This document shows, piece after piece, positions 23,190 through 34,548 of a stretch of 64,000 nt of DNA. The notes beneath the pieces are model-generated. The model was given only the letters and a program-made list of their open reading frames with translations. It made no database searches and was not told where the DNA came from. Both the position numbers and the translations under genes were made by a program. Source of the DNA: Daucus carota subsp. sativus (lineage: Eukaryota > Streptophyta > Magnoliopsida > Apiales > Apiaceae). Position 1 is the stretch's first letter, and each line of letters starts with the position of its first letter. The DNA lies in NCBI RefSeq assembly GCF_001625215.2, contig NC_030388.2, positions 23,424,558-23,488,557 of the forward strand. The letters run 5' to 3'.

Positions 23190-24470
23190 GAAAGTTAGTC
23201 CAATGACGTATAAAACGACAACACAGTCGGGGCAGTAACAAATCTCGATCCAACGGTCACAAGTCATAACTACAATTTATAATTGATTGCCAGAAAACCT
23301 AAGGGGGCACAAGCTATTTATTCACTCTGTACCAGACACTCACAACGGAAGTATTGAATCTTCAGTCTTCACTAAATAATTTGTAAGTCGGTTTAGTTTA
23401 TTAGTGACGGGGACAAATATGCTCAATCGACGGACAGATCGGAGGTTCTTGCTAGCCATGATTTCTTTTGTTGGATCAGCAAGGATCCGGTTTCTGTTCT
23501 CTTGCTTAACGTTTCTGATGATTTTTGTGCTGGTAAATCGTACGCCATCTTATTTAGGATGGGATCACAATATTCATTTTCACACCAAATCTCCTGGTGG
23601 ATGCTCTACTTCTAGGTAGGTAACTAACTGGTAATTTTCCAATATATATATTTTTTTTATACAGGTTTGTGAAAGATGGTTCAATAATTAGATGCTGTTT
23701 AATTAGTTGTCCTAATTGAATAATTGGTAGATGTTTACATGATTGATTTCCTTGTATGGTTTAATTTCCTGTTCTCACCGCTTATCTGTGTGTATAAGTG
23801 TCCATATATATAATTAAGTCTACCTTTTATCAAGAAGTCTGTTGTCTGGTACTTATTTATCAATAAATGTTATGGATATACATAATTATTTTTGAATTGC
23901 TTTTACTTACAAAAATGAGTCTCTCGTGCTGTAGTGACTAGTGATCATTAATATGTCATACTTGGGAAGTTACTGTCATTTTACAGTAAATTGGAGGAGG
24001 TAAGAGATTAAATTTTTTGGAGATAAGAGGTTATGCTGAAATAGTGTTGTTTGTCTAAATACTTTTAAAAGGGGTCAATAAGAAAGTGGAAAATTGGAGC
24101 TGGACATACATATAAAATTCATCAAGAAAAGTTTGTTTGGAGAGTAATGATCTTGGATTGTGTTTAAAGCTTTTAATGTTGATCGATCTTCTTAGTTGGG
24201 AAAATTGCCAGTCCTGTAAATACTGATAAGCTTAAACAAATGCATACAATGGTACCAATACGTGTTTTGCTTACAAAGAGACTGTGTTCCTTGAAGTGTT
24301 AGTGCTAAATTTTATTGCTATGACATAACGATTCAACTTTGTAACAATTACTGTATGATTTATTAATGGAGCAAGTCATTTTGGGGCCTAGTGTCGTTTA
24401 TCGATTGTATCTTATTGTAATTAGGATGAGGTTTAATCTTTCAGCCGAACTTTACAAACAACAGCTCATA
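23190..24470 (+). repeat. Tandem duplication, copy B: GT64 promoter, exon 1 and part of intron 1
   Basis: Partner of copy A at 21240-22560. It carries AAACGACAACAC and CGATCCAACGGTCA upstream of the start, then exon 1B, then intron sequence related to copy A. Boundaries are approximate. Confidence 0.72.
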
Positions 24471-24697
24471 ATATTATTTGCTAAAGAAAATGCTTTTATC
24501 AACTTCACCAGATTTTGACAGGAGTATTTGAACTTTGAAGTAATCAGTGGTTTTGGGCATGAACCAATATTGCCCCTAAATCACTGACAAGAAGTTGTCC
24601 CTGCATCAAATAATTTAAAATTTGCACTTCTCTTAATCGCAAAACGTCTGATTTATATCAAGAATACCATTTATACCTTTTGGAGGTGGCATGGATG

Positions 24698-24739
<42 letters not shown>

Positions 24740-27700
24740 CTCAAGAGAGAACCGGTCCTTAAAATAGATACAGAGAACCACTAAGGTTCTGCTGCAGAAC
24801 CCTAAATTTTAAGTAGATTTTTAGGATATAAATCTAAATACATGTTTTTTTTCATGTTTTTTCATCGTTGTGAGTGTTCAAAAATAATTTTAAAATAGGG
24901 TTAATAATCAAGTGAGTCACCAAAGTGAAGTCGAAATATCAAGTTGGTCACTGAACTCAAAACCGTCTCAAATTGGTCACTGAAGTCAATTAGAGGTATC
25001 TTTAAATATGAACTCATGGAGTAAAAATATTATTTATAGTGTTTTACATATTATTCTTGAATTTACCACAACTAAGTACGAGGTTATAACTTCTAGTATT
25101 TACGATAATATAATAAGATTTTATCAAGTTTATTTTTTTATTTATTTTTTATTATATAGTTATTTTTTTTGTTTTAATTAAAAATAAATAGTAAATAAAC
25201 TTGATAAATCTTAAGTACATTATGATAAATACTATAAGTCATAACCTTGTACTTAGTTGTGCTAACATTCAAGAATAATGTGTAAAACTCTGTGAATAAT
25301 ATTTTTACTCCTTGAACTCGTATTTAGTGATACATGTATCTGACTTAAGTGACCAATTTGAGACTGTTTTGAGTTCGGTGACCAACTTGATATATCCAAC
25401 CCACTTTGATGACTCACTTGATTATTAACCCTTTTAAAATATAATACATAGATATTGACATTTTTTGCATGTGAAGTTCTGCTGCAGAACCCTAACTAAT
25501 ACTGGAAATAAGGTAAGGGTTCTATGGGTTCTCTCTCTAATGGTTCTCTCTTAAACATGATCCATATATATGTATGTATGCATGCATGTATGTATGTATG
25601 TATGTACGTATGTATGTATGTATAATTAGATGTATCAAGTTCTGTTCGCTATGTTCACGTGTTTGGAATGGTTTGAAGAATGCCTTTAGGCTTTAGGAAC
25701 ACTTTAAAAAAATAATAATGATTAATTTTCTTTATAGAGTTGTGGACTTGCTAATTGCATATAATTATCCTGCAAGGTATTTAAGCTACATCAGTATACT
25801 GGTAGACTAGTAGAAAATTATATTTCCACTCACTTTTGAAGTTTATCTGGTGGGTTTGGTGTTATCAAAGGACGATGAATCAGTTAATTAATTGAGAGGA
25901 TAGGACGCAAGGGATTTTTGCCTTCACTCAAGGAGGTGAGGCGACACTAAAGTAGCAATCACCTTTTTCACTTTCCCTTGATTAGGCGATTGTTGAGGCA
26001 GTTTCTTAATCGCGTCTTTGTGAATGAATTCACTTTCTGTCTATTACTTGCAATAGGAAATATGCAAGGCAAAATAAAAAAACCAGCAACTAAAAAGAGT
26101 TTACTTAAGAAGATGAAGCTACAATCTAAAACCTCATGGCTCCTCTTATTATATCCCTTTTGTACTCTTTTTTCTTCTGTTAACTTGTATATTTCTCCTG
26201 TTGCTCTATAATATAGATATTTTCTTACCTTGTTTATGTGTTATATGTTAAACTTTTTTAATATATTTGTATATTAATAACTTATCTCTAACATTTTATG
26301 TTCGTCTCATCTTACTTGGTAAATGATATGTTTTGGGCAATATTTTTTCATTTATGATGAATCTTTTTCATTCTTTATTGTATGTGTCTTTAATATGGTG
26401 ATGCCTTGTCTCTCAATTACTCAATACAAGGTCCTTGTTGCCTTATACAAGGTCCACTTTTTTTGCTATAATTACAGTGGAAGCAGCCATCAGGCATATA
26501 GTATGCCTGTTTTTGGTTGTAGATACTATGTTTCTACCTTGTCATGTTTAGTTTATCTTGTGTGTCTTTCTGTGAGCACAAAAAGCGCCTACTATTTTTT
26601 AATTGTATTTTCCTTTTTATTCTGTGAATACCACACTGTTTAGCTGTTCTCTAATCATTCGGATGTATTGTGCAGAAAAGGTTATGCTTTATTGATAAAC
26701 ACATGGAAAAGAAATGATCTTTTAAAGCAGTCCATTTCTCATTACACATCATGCCCGGGGCTTGATTCAATACATATAGTCTGGAGTGAACCTGATGCTC
26801 CATCAGATTCACTTGTAAAATTTCTTAATCTTGTTATTCAGTCCAAAGCTAATAATGGCCGACAAATTGAGTTAAAGTTTGATATCAACAAGGAAGACAG
26901 TTTAAATAATAGATTCAAGGAAATTAAAGATTTGAAGGCGGATGCTGTGTTCTCTATTGATGACGACATTATCTTTCCTTGTTCTTCAGTAGAACTGGCT
27001 TACAGTGTTTGGCGAAGTGCTCCCGATGCAATGGTGGGGTTTGTACCGCGTATACATTGGATTGATCAATCGGTAAGTTTTTGATATATAGCTCCACATT
27101 ATTTCTTCATCTCTATCAGTATGAATGTCACCCTGGCTAGATTTTGTTTTGTTTGGTTACGGACCCAAATAAAATATAGAGAATAAACTTGTACAAGTGT
27201 TGAATACTATAACTCTGGAACGTTTTGTCTATCCTCCACTTTGTGCAGAAAGGCAACGTGAACCAGTATATGTATGGGGGCTGGTGGTCCGTCTGGTGGA
27301 TGGGTAGATACAGTATGGTACTCTCAAAGGCAGCCTTTTTTCACAAAAAGTATCTGAGTTTGTATACCAATGAGATGCCCTCATCGATCAGAGAATACAC
27401 CACCAAGAACAGGTCTCTTTCCTGCTTTTTTATGCTGCTTTTTTATGCTGTTATTTCATCTTTCTTTTGTGTCGATCTATCTTGATATGTATGTCTGCAA
27501 CATATATTAAACCCTCATATCTGCTATTCTGATGGATACATTAGGAACTGTGAGGATATTGCAATGTCTTTCCTTGTAGCAAATGCAACTGGTGCTCCCC
27601 CTATATGGGTTAAAGGTAAATGCAACTTCTTGACTAAAAGGAACATACTTTGTAGTCCATTAAACCTCTGTTTAAAGCATACCACTGTGTTATGCTCTTC

Positions 27701-27949
27701 AAAATAAACATGGTCCTGAAATTTTGCTTGGGCTGCATGCAATTATCGACAACTAGTCCACTTATATCACATTTGACATCTGTTGTAGGTAAAATATATG
27801 AAATCGGTTCAACTGGAATCAGTAGCATAAGTGGTCACACTGAAAAGAGGACTCAGTGTGTTAATAGATTCGTTGCTGAGTATGGCCATATGCCTCTGGT
27901 ATCAACATCTGTGAAAGCTGTTGATAGCCGGGAAACCTGGTTTTGGTGA
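23419..27949 (+). CDS. Glycosyltransferase family 64 (exostosin-like) protein, EPC1/GMT1 type
   Basis: Exons 23419-23615 (1B), 26676-27072, 27249-27412, 27545-27615 and 27789-27949 join with GT-AG borders and consistent phases (2,0,2,1) to 329 residues, the length of the small plant GT64 proteins. Residues 1-45 form a type II signal-anchor (MLNRRTDRRF, then a hydrophobic helix), placing the enzyme in the Golgi. The catalytic domain starts KGYALLINTWKRNDLLKQS, carries the metal-binding DDD at about residue 160 (FSIDDDIIFPC), then RIHWID, QYMYGGWWSVWW and NCEDIAMSFLVAN, and ends VDSRETWFW. Arabidopsis EPC1/GMT1 of this family transfers mannose to glycosylinositol phosphorylceramides and affects cell adhesion; substrate here is inferred. 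Intron 1B is about 3 kb and holds nested transposons. Exon 1A (21457) is an alternative start. The start ATG is the one that begins MLNRRT; the frame continues upstream without another ATG. Confidence 0.9.
24700..24736. repeat. (TA)n microsatellite
   Basis: An uninterrupted TA run of roughly 18 units lies directly left of the TIR element that starts near 24741, inside intron 1 of the GT64 gene. Confidence 0.95.
24741..25555. mobile_element. Non-autonomous TIR element with AAGAGAGAACC ends, carrying a nested MULE
   Basis: Left end CAAGAGAGAACCGGTCC and the reverse complement of the right end TTAAGAGAGAACCATTA form short inverted repeats. GTTCTGCTGCAGAACCCTAA occurs on both sides of the nested element. 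The superfamily is unclear. It lies between a TA microsatellite and a GTAT microsatellite, so it probably inserted into simple-sequence DNA. A truncated relative lies at about 1560-1690. Confidence 0.55.
24898..25431. mobile_element. Foldback Mutator-like MITE, 534 bp
   Basis: The whole element is close to one long inverted repeat: left end GGGTTAATAATCAAGTGAG, right end its complement, and the arms continue pairing (CAAATTGGTCACT / AGTGACCAATTTG, TACGAGGTTATAAC / its partner) almost to the centre. A perfect 10-bp duplication TTTTAAAATA flanks it (24888-24897 and 25432-25441). It sits inside the element at 24741-25555, so it is the younger insertion. Transcribed within the GT64 intron it could form a long hairpin. 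Confidence 0.82.
25562..25625. repeat. (GTAT)n tetranucleotide microsatellite
   Basis: About 15 units of TATG/GTAT with a few changes (GCATGCATG, GTACGTA) in intron 1 of the GT64 gene, just right of the TIR element. Confidence 0.9.
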
Positions 27950-28462
27950 TGACGGTCATTTGACTTTGGTTTTATGTGCCTTCTTTGTAAAACTATTATA
28001 ATTAAACAGTTATTCGACTGGGTTTTCTTTTGTAGAATATGCTTTTTATTTATAAGTTAAAGAGGTAATCTAGACTTTTGTATACTGATCTTATCTTGTT
28101 GCAAATTTGCAATTCTTCCATATTTCTCTGTTATAATTGCGTTAAGGGTATTATAGACTTACGATCATATTATTATTTTATTACATTAATTATTTTATAC
28201 ACGAATATATTGTAAAAAATTTCTTATGATCCACCCTAAATAAATTAGGGCTTCAAAATTTGGAATTAGGGATTTAGGTATTTAATAAAAATATTAAAAT
28301 TAAAAAATAATAAAGAAGAGTTTTAAATGATTTGTGATGGAGTCTGATTCGGCTTTTTTAAGACATGCTTACTCCTTCCATGCGGCCGACCCTTGTGGAA
28401 TTTTTTTTGTTACAGATTAGTTGCGAGTCACTTCCCTCGATATATATTTTGATAAAAAATAA
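27950..28462. other. Intergenic between convergent GT64 and P0 genes
   Basis: Contains the 3' untranslated region of the GT64 gene and AT-rich sequence. No gene visible. Confidence 0.5.
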
Positions 28463-28815
28463 TTATAAACTATTTTATCTATCATTTTCAGTATATTATC
28501 TATAACATAATATATAAACTCAATATCTGTGCAAATATACATAAAACATAGAAAACCTTGAGAATTTAGGCTGTTTGCAAAATCCTTAAACCAATAAACA
28601 TACGAACATTTTAAAGCAATATTAATTATTTTTTTATAAACTATTTTTATTTATCATTTTCAATGGAGTAAATTATTTATATCATAATATATAAACTCAA
28701 TACCTAAGGCTTAAGGTGTAAAAACTCATGAAAACCTAGAAGACCATGAGAATCTGAGCTGTCTGCAAAATCCTTAAACCAGCTTACAAACGTTTTAGAG
28801 CAAAACTAAAAATCT
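28463..28815 (-). repeat. Tandem duplication of about 171 bp in the 3' flank of P0
   Basis: Two diverged copies, 28463-28633 and 28634-28815, each contain TTATAAACTATTTT, ATAATATATAAACTCAATA, TGAGAAT and CTG..TGCAAAATCCTTAAACCA in the same order. They lie within or just beyond the 3' untranslated region of the minus-strand P0 gene, so P0 transcripts may have alternative ends. Confidence 0.75.
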
Positions 28816-28893
28816 AGAGATTTAGAAGTCTCAACATGAAACAGTAAAAAAGCACCAGACATCAAAGTTGGTTTTAAAAATTCAAGCGCAAAC

Positions 28894-31085
28894 TTAATCA
28901 AACAAGCTGAAACCCATGTCATCATCAGATTCCTCAGCAGGCTCTTCCTTCTTCTCTTCAGCAGCAGCCGCAGCAGGAGCAGCACCAGAATCAGCAGTTG
29001 CAGCTGGAGCAGCAGCAGCTACAAACTTACTAGGATCCTGCAGATGAAAGCACACATATTTGATTACCAAAAAGTTAAAACTAGCTATACTAACTCAGAG
29101 GCAAAAATTTAACATCAAGAGACGATATATACCGCGAGATACTCCTTTACTTTGTCGGCCTGTGGGAATGAGTACTCAGTCTCAAGTGCAATTGCCAACA
29201 CATTCTTGTAGGCATTGATGAACATATGTGGTGCAGCTGCAAGAGTTGGGTATGACAAGGCTAGTGACAGGGAAGTGACCATAGAAACACCAACAGCAAA
29301 CTTTGCAACAAGATCGTCTTCAGTCATATCAAGCACCTCAGGGCTGAAAACTGTTCCATTGTCATAAACAGACAAGACAACAAGACCATAAGAAAAGGGC
29401 CTGATACCAAGCTTAGCAAGCAGAGCAGCCTCCGAAGACCCCACTTTGTCACCCTTCTTAATAAGCTCAACTGGAGTGATAATTTCAACAGTACCCTTGT
29501 TAATCTTAGTTGGGATATTGAGGACCTGGGAACAACATAACCAGAAAAGTAAGAAACCAACGTCTAGAAAGAAAATAAGATAATTTCACGCATCTAGACA
29601 GTCAAGCACCTGGAAGAAAGATGTCTGAGATGGGTCAAGGCCAGTGTTCCCTGGTGGCACAACAACATCAACAGGAGCAACCAAACCAACACGAGCAGGA
29701 GCTCCAACCTGATAAACTATAAATGGTTAGACTACATACATGATCATGATTGCAGACTTTCCAAACACAAGCAAAAATAGGCTTTCACCAAAAAAAAAAA
29801 AAGGACAGTGCCCATATACTAGACTTTCACCACAATTTTAACTTATTCATAATATAAAAACTTTAGAGGACAATTATAAATCACACAAATGGTGGCTTCA
29901 AATGAACACCAAGTATATTAGATATAAGCAGACTACATTTTCACAAAGCACCGAGAACTTCAAACAACATACAAAAGTTTAAAGAATAAGAACACTCATT
30001 AGCCACACAAAAAACGCCCTATCTATTGAGAATCTCTCATTCCAACAATCAGAAATCAATCTTTTAGTAATCTGTATGATTTATAATTATATAAATTTAC
30101 AAAAAAAGTTTCAAGGCAACCATGGCACTCTGCTTTTTTATGCTGGTACAAAAGTCAACTAACATGAAGACATATTGCAGAAGTGTAGAAATAAAGGGGT
30201 ATATTGAATGGTCTCGTGGTAGCATATTTTTACATTATGGGTGCAATAGTAGTTGCCCAGTATTTATTCATAAAGTGAGACACATAAGTTTTATGGTCAA
30301 GGGATGAAATTTTCTTCAAGGCAATTCAAACAAAAGATTAGACTATCAGCATCCCAACAAATCTACAATACATTACCATACAGTATCTACCTAATTCTCT
30401 ATCTCTGCCATAAAACTATTCAAAGCACACAACTCAAACATCCAAACAAAATTTTCACCACAATTCCCAATTAAAAAAAAATCAAAACACAGAGCATTAC
30501 AACTCTAAAACATAATTAAACAATCCATTCTCAAAATCAATCCAACAAACAAACAATCTCATTTTCATTATAAAAAAAAACCAACAAAGGATAACACTAC
30601 AAAAGTAGTCTTTTTTCCAACTCACCTTGTACTTAGCAACCTCCTCACTCACTTCCTTCAAATCACCCTTTGTAAAGATCAGTCCAACATTCCCCTAATA
30701 TACACAAACAAAACACATCAAATTAAATATTAAATATACATAAACAACACAAAATCTCAACACCCCATCTCAAAAAAACCCAAAACCAACCAAACCCACA
30801 AATAAAAACCCAACCAAAATCACTTACAACAAGCAGCGGAATGATATTCAGAAAAGCCTCATTCCCAGTTTTCTCGGCATGAATCCTCACTGACCTCTTC
30901 ATCATAGTATTCTTCCCCATCAGCACAACAGAGTCACCCCTCAATCCCTTTCTGATATTCTGAAGCTGCTTAGACCCCACATTATCCGCAGCAGCAACCA
31001 AGATTTGCGTGTACTCATCAAGAAGCTGACACAGCTTCGCGTCATAAGCAATCTTCTTATCGGCCTTCGATGCTTTCGGTGCCAT
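28894..31085 (-). CDS. RPP0: 60S acidic ribosomal protein P0 (uL10)
   Basis: Five exons on the minus strand, all joined in phase 0: 30828-31085, 30626-30694, 29610-29708, 29133-29525 and 28894-29037. They give 320 residues, the usual plant P0 length. P0 is the base of the ribosomal stalk; it binds 28S rRNA and carries P1/P2 heterodimers that recruit elongation factors. The N-terminal L10 domain is clear ([18 protein letters not shown], then [19 protein letters not shown] and [12 protein letters not shown]). The second domain follows in exon 4 ([18 protein letters not shown]). The C-terminus has the Ala-rich hinge, then an acidic stretch and the stalk signature [11 protein letters not shown], which binds elongation factors. 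Upstream telo-box and site II motifs agree with control in step with cell growth. No defect is seen. Confidence 0.97.
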
Positions 31086-31281
31086 TAAATTCTACTTTTT
31101 TCGATTAAATTTAGTTTTATCTATGTGTAATCTACAAACCCTTTACGTGAATTGAAGAGATATTAACAAAATGAGGGCCAAGAAAAAGCTAGGGCTTCTC
31201 AAGGCGGACTGCTAAAACGCCGTCGCTTTAACCTCTTCTATTCAGTTTTGAAGGTGTGTGGTAGCTTTGGGACTTGTGTAA

Positions 31282-31289
31282 AAACCCTA
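31282..31289. promoter_or_regulatory. Telo-box in the P0 promoter
   Basis: AAACCCTA about 200 bases upstream of the P0 start. This motif is common in promoters of plant ribosomal protein genes, where it acts together with site II elements. Confidence 0.6.
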
Positions 31290-31394
31290 GTTTGATTTGT
31301 GTGTGTGTGTGGATTTTATATCAAAGAGAGGAGGGTGACCTAAATTGGACGGCCAGGATTTACTGACTTGGATGGCTAGGATGATTTTGATGGG

Positions 31395-31454
31395 TGGGCT
31401 TTGCAGGTTGTATTGACCAACGTAATTATCTTGGGGCATAAAAGATAATGGGCT
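31395..31454. promoter_or_regulatory. Two site II elements (TGGGCT) in the P0 promoter
   Basis: TGGGCT occurs at 31395-31400 and 31449-31454. Site II motifs are bound by TCP factors and, with a telo-box, drive ribosomal protein genes in dividing cells. Assignment is by motif and position only. Confidence 0.5.
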
Positions 31455-31499
31455 TACAGAGTTACAGGGACTTGGTGATCTCTCTCTTTTTCTTTTTTC

Positions 31500-32469
31500 C
31501 TGAGAAAGCTGTTTGTTACTAGAAATTTTTCGGATTTTTGTTTTTAAATTTTCTATTTTCTTTATAGAGTTCATTTTATATGAAAAGATTTGAAAATCTA
31601 GAGAACATGTTTCATAGGTATACAGTTTTCTAATAAAGAAAGACAAAAACATGTTTCAAAAAGTCCAACCTTTTAATAAGGAAAAACAAAATATTTCAAA
31701 CAATTAACTTTTGTTGGAAATTAAGACTCATTGGTATTGATTAAAAATTATAATAAATATATGTATCTGATCTATATATAATTTATTTTTGGGTACATGT
31801 TCACCTCACATATATAATTTATTTATTTTTATTTGTAACTTTATATGATTAATGTGTTGAATTTAAGTTTGCAAATACTCGATGGTTAATAAATACAGTT
31901 CCAAAATTTATTATTATATTAATTAATATTATTAAAATCATAGTTAACTGTTACACAACACTGATGCTACTACATGGTTCCACATGTATTTACTCGTTTA
32001 AATTGAGTTTTAATATTATATCATATCTCAAATCTTCACGGTTTAAAGAAACTTTTTGAGTATATCATCTTATTTAGTATCTCATTATCATGTGTGAATT
32101 TTTGAACCACTATATTAAAATTTTCTTTTTTTTTATACAAGAAATAAGTCTTATAATTTTATGATTTATCTAATTCTTGACTTGAGATAAGAGTTTGAAA
32201 TTTGCATCCTTTAGTCTATGTGTTCTCAATTGAAACTTTTCGTCTTTTTATTTTAAGATTAGGATTTAGAAACATCTCTTATTCAATTTCAAGAGAGTTC
32301 TTTTGATAACATCTCTTAATCTTTGAGTTTTTCATGTTCGAACCACATGGATAAGAATCTTTGATCGAAGTCATAAAATCGATGATTTATCTCAAGTAAC
32401 AAATCAATTAATCATCTTTGCACATATAGAGTAGATTTAAACGAGAGATGTTAAATAGATGCTTACTGA
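31500..32469. other. Intergenic
   Basis: AT-rich, no gene visible; lies between the P0 promoter and the copia fragment. Confidence 0.45.
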
Positions 32470-33660
32470 TTAACACACGTGAAGGACCACTTACATATTG
32501 CTTCTTAGTGTATGCTTCAGTAGATGTAAATGTCTCATCCGTAACAATTAAGCATAGGTTGTCAATCTCTTCACTGGCTTCAAAGGCTTCTTGATCTTCA
32601 CTTAGATCCTAACCATTTCCATCTACGAGAAAACATCCTTCGGATAGTTTGGGACATTCTCTCTTGTAGGGACCCGGTTGTTTGCACTCAAAACAAATAT
32701 CTTGTGTCTTCTCTTGAATAGGTTCTTTTGACTTGGGAGGAGTATAGTTGACTTGTTATTGATGTTGTTTTTATTTGCATTGTTGTAGGATTTTGAATTT
32801 CTTTGTCTTCGTTGTAGCCCGAAGTAGGAAAACTACTCTTGTAATTGGGATTGTAATTTTGAGAGTAATCCGGCCTTCCTTTAAATTGAATATTTTTTGT
32901 TGATTGTTTGATTTAAGAAAGTCTTTTCCATATCTTTACACTTTGCTTTGGAGCACAGGACAAAGTTGTCTTGTTAATAAAGCAATTTCACATTAATTAA
33001 GATTTTTGAGTTCTTCATTCAACTCTTCATCATTGTCATCATCATCGAGTAATATGACCTTGAGCGCCATATTCTTCATTTTGTGTTCCACTTTTGGAAT
33101 AACGATAACCGAAATATTATCTTCCCCGTAAGCACGAAGATGTCTGAATAGGTTATCGATATGATAATCATTAAGATTGTACATCTATCTGATTGTTGTA
33201 AGTTTGACTTTCCATATCGAAGGTATGGATTTAAGAACTCATAAATTCTTCAGTATAGTTCTTTCAAAGTTGAGCTAGTTCATCGACAATACGAGTGAAT
33301 CATGTTTTCATGTGATGATATTTTCTCCTTATTGGAGTTTAAAGTTCTCGGATTTCATGATTAGAGTATCTATTCGAGAATCTTTAATATCGGTGGTACC
33401 TTCATAGGTGTCCGTAAGTTTGTTCCACATTTCTCGTGAGGACTTACAATTATTTACTCGTTTGTATTTTTTTTCTGCAAATGCACTTGTGAAAACCATT
33501 TCAACTTTGGTAGAGATGTTCATTGTATCTTCCTCTTCATGAGTATATTCACACACTTTCTTCTCGTAAATGTTATCATCAATTATCTTGGTAGGAATGA
33601 TATATGCCATCCTCTAAGCTATCCAAACTTTGACGTCTTGAGATCTTGCATAGATGCAAA
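32470..33660 (-). pseudogene. Ty1/copia gag fragment, decayed
   Basis: The minus strand encodes pieces of a copia gag. Near 33610-33330 comes the UBN2-type region (VFTSAFAEKKYKRV, then CKSSREMWNKLTDTYEGT and DSRIDTLIMKSENFK). After a frame change a linker follows (about 32800-32890). Near 32650-32700 lies a zinc-knuckle relic, CFECKQPGPYKREC, in which the expected histidine is replaced by proline. Then comes an acidic tail (DLSEDQEAFEASEE) to about 32470. Protease, integrase and reverse transcriptase are absent, so only the 5' part of the element remains. Confidence 0.75.
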
Positions 33661-33791
33661 ACCTCATTCTCTATGTCGAGAGCTGAATAGACCTCGCCGC
33701 AACCTATGACATTTAGCTAAGCCATTTAGGATCACTTCTTGTTGTGCCTGTAGATTTGTAAATCACTTAAACAAACACGTTAAAAATCACT

Positions 33792-33802
33792 GTCTGATAC
33801 CA
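33792..33802 (-). other. Primer-binding site of the copia fragment
   Basis: The minus strand reads TGGTATCAGAC, matching the initiator tRNA-Met primer site TGGTATCAGAGC used by many plant copia elements except at the end. It directly follows the LTR end, as expected. Confidence 0.7.
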
Positions 33803-33804
33803 AT

Positions 33805-34543
33805 TGTTAGGTCCCGAGAAAGAAGTAAATTAAGTTAAAAGGGGGGTTTGAATAGCTTAATCATCAATTTTAAAATTATAATTGCCTTTAAAAAAAAATT
33901 CCAAATTTTAAATATTTTCCAAATTTTAAATATTTTTACCGAGTTGTTAAGCAGTTATATGTGTGGAAGAGTAAGACAAGACAAGTAAATACTACACTTT
34001 CGGTTTTATCCTGGTTCGCGATGGCGCAACCTCTAGTAAATTCGGTCGCCCCCTTGGTCTAGTCCTCGAGCACCTCTCCGGACTCGAGATTTTTCACTAT
34101 AAAAAATATGTACTCTTTATAACTGGAGGAAAAATGTTTACAATCTAACCTTACAAATTTTTATCTTGGTCCATAACTACCCGTTACTACCTCATAATAA
34201 ATATAAAATTGCTACATGAATTATCTTAGAACGTAACTCCTCGTTACTTCTTCAAAGTCGGGGTGGAATCTTGGTGTAGTCTTTGTACTCCTAAGTTTTT
34301 GAAGGTCTTGGATCTTAGCTATTAGATCTTGGATCTTTTCTTTTTTTTTTTCACGATGTGATGACGACTGACTCCTCGTTAGCTCGTCCAAAGCTTGGGT
34401 CTTACAACAAGAATCACCTCACTTCACTTCACCTTATTGCAAAAGTTAGAACACAATATCTTAAAAAAAACAGATAGTTGTAGAGAATATGATTTTTGAA
34501 CTAGTACGTAATGATAATAATATTCAAGTTATAAATATTTAAG
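33805..34543 (-). mobile_element. 5' LTR of the copia fragment, interrupted by the Ty3 element
   Basis: The LTR ends CTAACA on the minus strand directly beside the primer site. A minus-strand TATAAAGAGTAC lies near 34110. The other end is not visible because the Ty3 element inserted at 34549; the remainder should lie just right of 46340, but I could not identify its boundary. Confidence 0.6.
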
Positions 34544-34548
34544 TCAAG

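Noticed and set aside
26323..26643. A 106-codon hydrophobic frame in the GT64 first intron
   Set aside because: Composition follows the AT-rich intron, no family features, and it ends just before the true exon at 26676. It is intron sequence.
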